Origin: Prevotella sp.
GTDB lineage: Bacteria; Bacteroidota; Bacteroidia; Bacteroidales; Bacteroidaceae
Assembly (NCBI GenBank): GCA_015060485.1
Contig: SUYI01000008.1
Coordinates: 1-64,000 of the forward strand
Direction: 5' to 3'
DNA length: 64,000 bases
Below the pieces are notes generated by a model, which was not told where the DNA came from, ran no database searches, and worked only from the letters and a program-made list of their open reading frames with translations. How positions within the stretch are numbered: position 1 is the stretch's first letter; each line of letters opens with the position of its first letter. A program made the position numbers and the translations under genes. Shown piece by piece: positions 16,695 through 23,479 of the stretch.

Positions 16695-17450
16695 ATGAAA
16701 TTTATCAGTTGGAATGTCAATGGCCTCCGCGCCTGTGAGACGAAAGGATTTAGTGAAGCATTTAAACAGTTGGACGCCGATTTCTTCTGTCTGCAGGAAA
16801 CCAAGATGCAGGCTGGTCAGTTGGACCTTCAGTTCGAGGGTTACAAGTCGTATTGGAACTATGCCGACAAGAAAGGCTACTCGGGCACGGCGATTTACAG
16901 CAAGCACGAACCGCTGAGCGTCGCCTACGGCATCGGCATTGACGAACACGACCACGAGGGCCGCGTCATCACGCTGGAGATGCCTGACTTCTATCTCGTT
17001 TGTTGCTACACGCCTAATTCGCAGGACGGTCTGAAACGTCTCGACTACCGTATGACGTGGGAAGACGATTTCCGTCAGTATCTCCTGTCGTTAGACCAGC
17101 ACAAACCCGTCATCCTGTGTGGCGACTTGAACGTAGCTCACGAAGAGATAGACCTGAAGAATCCGAAGACCAACCGCATGAACGCCGGTTTCACCGATCA
17201 GGAGCGTGAGAAGTTCACCACCTTATTAAATAGCGGATTCATAGACACCTTCCGCACGCTCTACCCCGAGCAGGTGACGTATTCCTGGTGGTCGTACCGC
17301 TTCCAGGCCCGTCAGAAGAACGCCGGATGGCGCATCGACTACTTCATCATCTCCCAGCGTTTGCAGTCTCAGATTCAGGATGCTAAAATCCACACCGACA
17401 TCCTCGGCTCCGACCACTGCCCCGTCGAGCTGTTGCTGGGAAAAGATTAA
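16695..17450 (+). CDS. Exodeoxyribonuclease III family protein
   Basis: 251 residues from ATG 16695 ([14 protein letters not shown]); an upstream frame from 16668 lies in the promoter region. Exonuclease-endonuclease-phosphatase fold with the metal-binding Glu in [18 protein letters not shown], the catalytic [33 protein letters not shown], and the final [10 protein letters not shown]. It would cleave abasic sites and remove 3' blocking groups in base excision repair. Confidence 0.94.
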   Translation: MKFISWNVNGLRACETKGFSEAFKQLDADFFCLQETKMQAGQLDLQFEGYKSYWNYADKKGYSGTAIYSKHEPLSVAYGIGIDEHDHEGRVITLEMPDFYLVCCYTPNSQDGLKRLDYRMTWEDDFRQYLLSLDQHKPVILCGDLNVAHEEIDLKNPKTNRMNAGFTDQEREKFTTLLNSGFIDTFRTLYPEQVTYSWWSYRFQARQKNAGWRIDYFIISQRLQSQIQDAKIHTDILGSDHCPVELLLGKD

Positions 17451-17499
17451 AAAAACACAAAAAACGTGGGAAAAAGTAACAATAATAAATTAAAAACCT

Positions 17500-17507
17500 T
17501 AAATTTG
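17500..17507 (+). promoter_or_regulatory. Promoter -7 box of Ala-rich lipoprotein gene
   Basis: TAAATTTG, 57 bases before the start codon. Confidence 0.55.
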
Positions 17508-17564
17508 CCGACACTTTTTGTGAACTATAAACATAAGTATTAATTAAAAAGAGAAAGCAAAACT

Positions 17565-18113
17565 ATGAAGAAAGTTCTTTTCGCAGTGATGGCTATGATT
17601 GCCATCGGATTGACATCGTGTAGCAACAAAGCTCAGCAGAGCGAAGGCGCAGAAGCCGCTGAGGCTACTATCAGCGCACTGACCGAGCAGTTGGAGGCTG
17701 GTGACGCCAGCAAGTTTGCAGAAGTGCTGAACACTGTCAAGGAGAAGATTGCCGAGTTCGTCAAGAGCAATCCCGAGGTAGCCAAGGAGTATGTGGCTAA
17801 GGTTCAGACCTTCCTGAAGGAGAATGCCGACAAGGTGAAGTCGCTGGTTGGTGACAATGCTGCTGCCGCTGCTGCTTTTGCTGCTATTACCGAGGCTGAT
17901 GCTGAGAACGTGGTGAATGGTCTGTTGGATTCAGTGGGCGACGCTGCCGAGGCTGCCAAGGACTCTGTCGTCGGAGCCATCAACGACCAGGTTGACGCTG
18001 CCAAGCAGGCTGCCGAGGATGCCAAGGATGCTGCTGTCGACGCTGCCAAGGACAAGGCCAACGAAGCCATCGACAACGCCGCTGGCAAGGCCAAGGACGC
18101 ACTGGGACTCTAA
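17565..18113 (+). CDS. Alanine-rich helical lipoprotein
   Basis: 182 residues. Lipoprotein signal with Cys19 (IGLTSC), followed by a long charged and Ala-rich helix. The first part, about 35-95, resembles a helical bundle (VLNTVKEKIAEFVKSNPEVAKEYVAKV). The last 60 residues are 11-mer-like repeats such as AAKDSVVGAINDQVDAAKQ and ending AAGKAKDALGL, similar in composition to LEA and apolipoprotein-type amphipathic helices. No catalytic motif. Monocistronic, between its own promoter and the terminator at 18158. A stress or envelope-packing role is a guess. Confidence 0.75.
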   Translation: MKKVLFAVMAMIAIGLTSCSNKAQQSEGAEAAEATISALTEQLEAGDASKFAEVLNTVKEKIAEFVKSNPEVAKEYVAKVQTFLKENADKVKSLVGDNAAAAAAFAAITEADAENVVNGLLDSVGDAAEAAKDSVVGAINDQVDAAKQAAEDAKDAAVDAAKDKANEAIDNAAGKAKDALGL

Positions 18114-18116
18114 ATT

Positions 18117-18147
18117 CAACACTCAACACTCAACATTCAAAATTCAC
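18117..18147 (+). repeat. 7-bp repeat AACACTC
   Basis: AACACTC, AACACTC, AACATTC, AAAATTC directly after the stop of the Ala-rich lipoprotein gene. The motif is very close to the coding repeats in the two CotH genes. Confidence 0.8.
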
Positions 18148-18157
18148 TGAACAAATC

Positions 18158-18197
18158 GGCCGGTTCGCTGAATAAATTTCGCGAACCGGCTCTTTTT
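18158..18197 (+). terminator. Terminator of Ala-rich lipoprotein gene
   Basis: Perfect ten-base stem GCCGGTTCGC / GCGAACCGGC (18159-18168 and 18181-18190), followed by TCTTTTTG. The next promoter's -7 box starts only four bases after the T-run. Confidence 0.9.
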
Positions 18198-18200
18198 GTC

Positions 18201-18208
18201 TACCTTTG
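18201..18208 (+). promoter_or_regulatory. Promoter -7 box of 18241-22074 operon
   Basis: TACCTTTG immediately downstream of the terminator. The distal arm of the hairpin occupies the -33 region, so terminator and promoter share DNA. Confidence 0.65.
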
Positions 18209-18240
18209 CCGACGGAAAATAACTCTAAAAAGCAAAGAAT

Positions 18241-19983
18241 ATGAAAAAAATGATGATTCTCACAATGCTCGTAGCATCAATGGCTGTCATGTCTGCATGT
18301 ACTGCGGACGACCCGTTCGATAGCTTTAGCAACAACGGTTTCAACCAAAACGGCACCAACACTGGCGGCACGATGGGCGGCAATGGCAACAGCACAGCCG
18401 GCAGCGGCGAGTTGCTCAGCTTCTCGGTCGTGCTCGACCGGGAAACGTCCGAGCCCACCGACAAGGCCGACGCCTACTACCCCGAGGAGGAAGACAACAT
18501 CAGCAACAACACGTTTGACACAGCGATTAGCATCGACCTGTCGAACCCCGTGGCCAAGACGGAGAACGGTGTTACCGTCACCGTCAATGGCGGTCACGTC
18601 ACAGCCGATCATGGTTCCGTGAAGGGCATCTGCTACAACGTCACCGGCTCGACCAGCAACGGCTCGCTGACCATCCTCGGCGAAAAGAAGTATGCCGTGA
18701 AGCTGAACGGTGTCAGCATCACCAACCCTGACTCGGCAGCCCTCAACCTGCTCAGCAAGAAACGCGCCTTCGTCATGCTTTCCGACGGCACCAGCAACAC
18801 GCTGAAGGACGGCACCACATCCGTCAACGACCACAAGGGAGCACTCTACTGCAAGGGCAAGCTGCTGTTCAGCGGCACAGGCTCGCTGGAGGTCTACGGC
18901 AGCTACAACAATGCCATCCACTCGGCCGACTACATCGTGTTCTCAACAGGCAACAACATCTACGCCAAGTCGACGGCCAATCACGGCATCAAGGCCAACG
19001 ACGGCATCTTCATCAATGGCGGCATCCTCAACGTCGAGGTCTCGGCAGCCGCCGCCAAGGGCATCAACTGCGAGAGTAACATCATGGTGAACGGCGGTCG
19101 CACGACCGTCATCACAACCGGCAACGGCACCTACGACACAACGGACAAGGAAGCCAAGGGCGCTGCCTGCTTCAAGGCCGACTCTACATTCACCATCAAC
19201 GGCGGCGAGCTGCGGCTGAAGAGCACAGGGTCAGGCGGCAAGGGCATCAACGCCGACGGCGATGCCGACTTCAACGGCGGAACCGTATACGTCATCACGG
19301 AGGGCAGGCAGTACAGTTCCAACAACGACACCTCTTCGCCCAAGGGCATCAAGGCCGACGGTGACGTGAACATCAAGGGCGGCGCCATCTGGGTACGCAC
19401 CAGCGGCACCAACGGCGAGGGCATTGAGTCGAAGAGCAAGCTCAACATCAGCGACGGAACGGTGATGGTTTCTGCCTACGACGACGCCATCAACTCCGCA
19501 GGCGACCTGACCATCAGCGGTGGCAACGTCACTGTTATTGGCACCAACAACGACGGCCTTGACTCCAACGGCAACATGTACCTGAAGGGCGGCACCGTCA
19601 TCGCCATGGGTGCTGGCGGTGCAGAGGCCGGCATCGACATCAACGAGCAGAAGAAGCTCTACATCAGCGGTGGCAACATCTTCGGCATTGGCGGACGCTT
19701 CGACGGTTCGCTGGGCAGCACCACACAGGGCATTGCCACCACCAGCGGCTCCGTATCGGCCAACGCCACCGTCACCGTCAGCGACGGAAACAGCACACTG
19801 GCTTCGTTCGTCATGCCTCCCTACTCCTACAATAGCGGTACCATCCTCGTCAGCACCCCCGACATGAAGAGCGGCTCGAGCTACACGCTGAACCTCGGTT
19901 CACAGTCGGTCACCATCACCGCCTCGAATTCAGTCAGCGGCGGCATGGGCGGCATGGGCGGAAATCGTCCCGGTGGGTGGTAA
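18241..19983 (+). CDS. Cthe_2159-like beta-helix lipoprotein
   Basis: 580 residues. Lipoprotein signal with Cys20 (AVMSAC) followed by acidic TADDP. A linker rich in Asn, Gly and Thr runs to about residue 60. The rest is a repetitive beta-solenoid with turns like GIKANDGIFINGGILNV, KGINADGDADFNGGTVYV, KGIKADGDVNIKGGAIWV and AINSAGDLTISGGNVTV, as in the Cthe_2159 carbohydrate-binding family (described as polygalacturonate binding). It ends in a Gly/Met tail GGMGGMGG. Likely a surface carbohydrate-binding protein. It is the first gene of an operon with a sensor kinase and regulator. Confidence 0.85.
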   Translation: MKKMMILTMLVASMAVMSACTADDPFDSFSNNGFNQNGTNTGGTMGGNGNSTAGSGELLSFSVVLDRETSEPTDKADAYYPEEEDNISNNTFDTAISIDLSNPVAKTENGVTVTVNGGHVTADHGSVKGICYNVTGSTSNGSLTILGEKKYAVKLNGVSITNPDSAALNLLSKKRAFVMLSDGTSNTLKDGTTSVNDHKGALYCKGKLLFSGTGSLEVYGSYNNAIHSADYIVFSTGNNIYAKSTANHGIKANDGIFINGGILNVEVSAAAAKGINCESNIMVNGGRTTVITTGNGTYDTTDKEAKGAACFKADSTFTINGGELRLKSTGSGGKGINADGDADFNGGTVYVITEGRQYSSNNDTSSPKGIKADGDVNIKGGAIWVRTSGTNGEGIESKSKLNISDGTVMVSAYDDAINSAGDLTISGGNVTVIGTNNDGLDSNGNMYLKGGTVIAMGAGGAEAGIDINEQKKLYISGGNIFGIGGRFDGSLGSTTQGIATTSGSVSANATVTVSDGNSTLASFVMPPYSYNSGTILVSTPDMKSGSSYTLNLGSQSVTITASNSVSGGMGGMGGNRPGGW

Positions 19984-20023
19984 GTTGACAGTTGACACAA
20001 TAAATGGCAAATATTTCCGTTAT

Positions 20024-21286
20024 ATGAAATGGATGCAAGAACAGTCGAAATATGAAAACGTCGCCTACGTGGCACTGTGGAGTTTACTCTTCGCAGTGCC
20101 GCTGTTTAGCCTCTACGTGCGTACAACCGGCGACAGCGAGGTGGCATTCAACTGGCAGGAAGTATGGATAGTGTGGCGTCATTTTGCCGTCTACCTGCTG
20201 CTCTTCCTCGTCCATAACTTCCTCCTGGCACCGCTGCTGGTCTATCGCAACAAACGGTGGCTCTATTGCCTGTTGGCACTCTGCATGGTCGGTGTGTTCA
20301 CGGCCTACCAATGCACCAGCCGTCCCGACCACATGCGCAGACACAAGCTCCATACGATGGAACAGAGAGGTCCGCGCCACATGAAGCAGAGAGACCTCGA
20401 GCCGATGGAACAGAGAGACCTTGAGCCGATGGAACAGAGAGACCTTGAGCCGATGGAACAGAGAGACTTTGAGCCGATGGAACAGAGAGACTTTGAGCCG
20501 GGAGACCGAGGCTTCGACCACGAGCCGCCACCAGATATGCGAGGCAAGATGAAGGATAAGCAGCCACCCGTCTTCTTCGGCGAAAAGGACATCATCGCCA
20601 TCGTGGTGCTCATCCTGATGTGTGGCATGAACCTCGGTATCAAGCTCTATTTCAAGACACGCAAAGACCAAAAAAAGCTGAAACTGCTCGAGAAGGAGAA
20701 CCTGGAACAGCAGCTGGAGTATCTGAAATACCAGATCAACCCCCACTTCTTCATGAATACGCTGAACAACATCCATGCCTTGGTGGATATTGACTCCGAA
20801 AAGGCCAAGGAAACCATTCTTGAGCTGTCGAAGATGATGCGCTTCGTGCTCTACGAAGGCAACAAGGAGGGTGTTCCCCTGAGCAAGGAGTTCGAATTCA
20901 TCCGCACCTATGTCCAGCTGATGCGGCTGCGCTATACCGACAAAGTGAAGATCACCCTTGACCTGCCCACCGAGGCGCCCGACAAGACCGTCCCCCCGCT
21001 CATGCTCATCTCATTCATCGAGAATGCCTTTAAACACGGCATTTCCTACCAGCACGACTCATTCATCGACATCAAGGTGGAAATCTCTCACCCCTCACCT
21101 CTCATCACTCACCTCTTGTTTTCCTGTCGCAATTCCAAGGCCGACAAGCCCAACGAAGAAAAAGGCGGCGTAGGACTGGCCAATGTCAAACAACGATTAA
21201 ACTTACTCTATGACAACAACTATACGCTAAATATCCAGGACGAGACAGACGTCTACAATGTTGAACTAACAATACCACTGACATGA
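20024..21286 (+). CDS. LytS-type sensor histidine kinase
   Basis: 420 residues from ATG 20024 (MKWMQEQSKYEN); a GTG at 19973 lies inside the previous gene. Three transmembrane helices (about 12-30, 48-70 and 77-95) are followed by an extracytoplasmic loop with five octapeptide repeats (about 122-159) and a fourth helix (about 190-208). A coiled coil then leads to the His_kinase domain with phospho-acceptor His241 in QINPHFFMNTLNNIH. The C-terminal ATPase has SFIENAFKHG and GGVGLANVKQRL. A heptamer repeat encodes ISHPSPLITH within the ATPase domain. It overlaps the regulator gene by four bases. Confidence 0.92.
   Translation: MKWMQEQSKYENVAYVALWSLLFAVPLFSLYVRTTGDSEVAFNWQEVWIVWRHFAVYLLLFLVHNFLLAPLLVYRNKRWLYCLLALCMVGVFTAYQCTSRPDHMRRHKLHTMEQRGPRHMKQRDLEPMEQRDLEPMEQRDLEPMEQRDFEPMEQRDFEPGDRGFDHEPPPDMRGKMKDKQPPVFFGEKDIIAIVVLILMCGMNLGIKLYFKTRKDQKKLKLLEKENLEQQLEYLKYQINPHFFMNTLNNIHALVDIDSEKAKETILELSKMMRFVLYEGNKEGVPLSKEFEFIRTYVQLMRLRYTDKVKITLDLPTEAPDKTVPPLMLISFIENAFKHGISYQHDSFIDIKVEISHPSPLITHLLFSCRNSKADKPNEEKGGVGLANVKQRLNLLYDNNYTLNIQDETDVYNVELTIPLT
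20387..20500 (+). repeat. 24-bp tandem repeat in the kinase gene (octapeptide x5)
   Basis: Units start at 20387, 20411, 20435, 20459 and 20483, each 24 bp and encoding QRDLEPME or QRDFEPME. A degenerate copy (MEQRGPRH) lies just upstream. It is in frame, so copy-number change alters only loop length. Confidence 0.95.
21085..21112 (+). repeat. 7-bp repeat inside the kinase ATPase domain
   Basis: CTCTCAC, CCCTCAC, CTCTCAT, CACTCAC: four heptamers encoding part of ISHPSPLITHLL, between SFIDIKVE and LFSCRNSK. Confidence 0.75.
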
Positions 21287-22074
21287 TACGATGCATGGCC
21301 ATTGACGACGAGCCTTTAGCGCTCCAGCAGATAGTAGCCTACATAGGCAAAGTTCCTTTCCTCGAGTTGGCAGCCCAATGCCAAAGTGCCCTGGAAGCCC
21401 GCGACTTTCTGGAACACGACACCGTCGACGCGATATTCTGCGACATCAACATGCCCGACCTCAACGGCATGGACTTCATCAAGTCGCTCGCCGTACCGCC
21501 ACTCGTCGTCTTCACCACTGCCTATTCGGAATATGCCGTAGAAGGCTTCCGCGTCAATGCCGTCGACTATCTGCTCAAACCCTTCGGCCTGCAAGACTTC
21601 CAACGCGCCGCCAACCGGATAAAGGAAAGATTAGAAATGACAAATGAGAGATATGATAACTCTGCTAACAGAGAAAACGCAGAGAATTCAAGCAAACAAG
21701 GTAATCATATCTCTCATCTCTCACCTCTCACCTCTCAGTTAGAAGACGACACCCTCTTCCTCAAGACCGAATACCGCATCGTCAAGGTCAGCATCTCCGA
21801 CATCCGCTATGTCGAAGCCATGAGCGAATACCTGAAGGTCTGGCTGTCCTCCGAACCCAAGCCCATCATCACCCTGCTGTCGATGAAAAAAATGGAGGAA
21901 CGGCTGCCCGACACCTTTATGCGCATCCACCGTTCCTACATCATCAATCTCACAAAGATTCAGGAAGTCAACAAAAATCGCGTCATCATGGATGCCGATA
22001 CGTACCTGCCCATCGGCGACAACTACAAAGAGGCCTTCCAAGCCTACCTCGACACGAAATTCCTCGGAAAATGA
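21283..22074 (+). CDS. LytTR-family response regulator
   Basis: 263 residues. The receiver domain (about 1-118) has the acidic pair D8-D9, phospho-acceptor Asp54 in FCDINMPDLNG, FTTAYSEYA and LLKPFG. The LytTR DNA-binding domain (about 160-263) has VSISDIRYVEAMSEYLKVWL, MRIHRSYIINL and PIGDNYKEAF. Between them is an unusually long linker of about 45 residues, part of which is encoded by an inverted repeat plus heptamer array (21646-21738). Partner of the upstream kinase; targets unknown, possibly its own operon. Confidence 0.93.
   Translation: MIRCMAIDDEPLALQQIVAYIGKVPFLELAAQCQSALEARDFLEHDTVDAIFCDINMPDLNGMDFIKSLAVPPLVVFTTAYSEYAVEGFRVNAVDYLLKPFGLQDFQRAANRIKERLEMTNERYDNSANRENAENSSKQGNHISHLSPLTSQLEDDTLFLKTEYRIVKVSISDIRYVEAMSEYLKVWLSSEPKPIITLLSMKKMEERLPDTFMRIHRSYIINLTKIQEVNKNRVIMDADTYLPIGDNYKEAFQAYLDTKFLGK
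21646..21738 (+). repeat. Inverted repeat plus heptamer array in the regulator linker
   Basis: GAGAGATATGAT (21646-21657) is perfectly complementary to ATCATATCTCTC (21704-21715). Then come TCTCATC, TCTCACC, TCTCACC, TCTCAG (21712-21738). A small inner stem CTCTG/CAGAG also forms. The whole block sits in the non-conserved linker between receiver and LytTR domains, like an in-frame insertion. Confidence 0.75.
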
Positions 22075-22117
22075 AGCCTTAGGGTACAACGCCTCTACCC
22101 TTAGGGTAAAGGACCTT

Positions 22118-22152
22118 TAGTATGAGGGTAAAGCACCTTTACCCTCATACTA
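22118..22152. terminator. Perfect 16-bp hairpin between convergent genes
   Basis: Arms 22118-22133 and 22137-22152 are perfect complements (TAGTATGAGGGTAAAG and its reverse complement) around a three-base loop. No T-run follows on either strand, so it may act as a bidirectional transcription barrier or 3' end stabiliser. Two more copies of TACCCTTAGGG-like sequence lie at 22079-22108. Confidence 0.6.
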
Positions 22153-22155
22153 GAG

Positions 22156-22776
22156 CTACTCCATCGGGAACAGGCCGAAGAGCTTGGCGTCAATCATGTC
22201 CGTAACCTGTTTCAGGTCTTCCGGATTGTCGCCAAACTTACAATGATCGCCGTCAACGATGATCAGCGGACCTTTGTAGGTAGCTATCCAGTCCTCATAA
22301 CGTTTCTCGAGCCCCTGCAGATAGTCCAGACGCATCGTCTGCTCGTACTCGCGGCCGCGTTTCTGAATCTGTGCCACCAATGTCGGTATGGAGGCACGGA
22401 TATAAATCATCAGGTCGGGCAGTTTCACCAGCGACATCATCAGGTCGAACAAGTCGGTGTAGTTGGCGAAGTCGCGGTCGCTCATCATACCCTGGCCATG
22501 CAGGTTGGGAGCAAAGATGCGGGCATCCTCGAAGATGGTGCGGTCCTGAATGATGACATCCTTCGACTTGGAAATCTCGACAACTTCCTTAAAACGCTTG
22601 TTCAGGAAATACACCTGCAGGTTGAACGACCAGCGGGGCATGTCGGCGTAGAAGTCAGCCAGATAGGGATTGTTGTCGACGGGTTCGAAACGCGGCGTCC
22701 ACCCGTAACGGTGCGCCAGGAGTTTGGTGAGTGTGGTCTTGCCACTGCCTATGTTTCCGGCTATTGCAATATGCAT
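22156..22776 (-). CDS. Deoxynucleoside kinase, paralogue 1
   Basis: 206 residues. P-loop GNIGSGKTTL at residues 7-16, substrate motif FEPVDNNPYL, DRTIFEDARIFA (the DR-type substrate motif) and the lid region QKRGREYEQTMRLDYL. This is the dNK/dGK family that phosphorylates deoxynucleosides in salvage. The base specificity cannot be told. It lies downstream of a close paralogue, 63 bases apart, the gap including a heptamer array. Confidence 0.9.
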   Translation of the reverse strand: MHIAIAGNIGSGKTTLTKLLAHRYGWTPRFEPVDNNPYLADFYADMPRWSFNLQVYFLNKRFKEVVEISKSKDVIIQDRTIFEDARIFAPNLHGQGMMSDRDFANYTDLFDLMMSLVKLPDLMIYIRASIPTLVAQIQKRGREYEQTMRLDYLQGLEKRYEDWIATYKGPLIIVDGDHCKFGDNPEDLKQVTDMIDAKLFGLFPME

Positions 22777-22816
22777 ATTATGAAATAGTTATAGAAGTTA
22801 ACGCAGTAATCACAAA

Positions 22817-22855
22817 GCTCAATGTTCAAAGTTCAATGTTCAAAGTTCAAAGAGT
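22817..22855. repeat. 7-bp repeat AATGTTC/AAAGTTC
   Basis: AATGTTC, AAAGTTC, AATGTTC, AAAGTTC, AAAG in the gap between the two kinase genes, running into the last codons of the upstream one (LFGLFEL). Confidence 0.8.
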
Positions 22856-23460
22856 CCGAATAATGTACGGTCGATACGGTCGACGATTTGTGCGAAATCC
22901 TTCGAACGGTTCAGGAAATCGAGGTCGTCTTTCTCAATAGTCATCACCTGTCCGGGATACTTGTGATAGATGAAGTCGTCGTAGCGTTCGTTCAGATTCT
23001 GCAGATAGTCCAGCTGTATGGTCTGCTCGTAGTCCCGGCCCCGTTTCTGGATGTTTCCCACCAGATGGGGCACCGAGGCCCGCAAGTATATCATCAGGTC
23101 GGGCACACGGACCATCGACATCATTTGTTCGAAAAGTTCCATATACGTCTGGTAGTCGCGCTCCGAGAGGTTCCCCATGGCCTTGTTGTTCTGCATGAAC
23201 ACATAGACGCCCTCGTAAATGGTACGGTCCTGAATGATGGTATGGTCGGCTTCGGCAATAGCCAGCAGGTCGCGGAAGCGCTCTTTCAGGAAGTAAACCT
23301 CCAGGTTAAACGACCAGCGGTGGATGTCGCGATAATAGTCCTCGAGATAAGGGTTATGTTCGACGGCTTCATATCGCGGTTCCCACCCGTAGTGCTTGGC
23401 AAGCAGCTCGGTGAGCGTCGACTTACCGCTTCCTATGTTTCCTGCTATAGCAATATGCAT
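22840..23460 (-). CDS. Deoxynucleoside kinase, paralogue 2
   Basis: 206 residues, same length and motif order as its neighbour: P-loop GNIGSGKSTL, YEAVEHNPYL, QDRTIYEGVYVF and QKRGRDYEQTIQLDYL. The two differ most in residues 85-110 and at the C terminus. In some bacteria paired paralogues form heterodimers with different base preference; whether that holds here is unknown. It follows the GH2 gene by 19 bases on the same strand. Confidence 0.9.
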   Translation of the reverse strand: MHIAIAGNIGSGKSTLTELLAKHYGWEPRYEAVEHNPYLEDYYRDIHRWSFNLEVYFLKERFRDLLAIAEADHTIIQDRTIYEGVYVFMQNNKAMGNLSERDYQTYMELFEQMMSMVRVPDLMIYLRASVPHLVGNIQKRGRDYEQTIQLDYLQNLNERYDDFIYHKYPGQVMTIEKDDLDFLNRSKDFAQIVDRIDRTLFGLFEL

Positions 23461-23479
23461 GGTTCTCAGTTCGTTTGTC

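Noticed and set aside
20387..20500. CRISPR-like regular repeat
   Set aside because: Units abut with no spacers and are in frame in a kinase gene. No CRISPR array or cas gene was found anywhere in the window.
22156..23460. Kinase pair as an assembly duplication
   Set aside because: The two copies differ throughout at DNA and protein level, so they are true paralogues.
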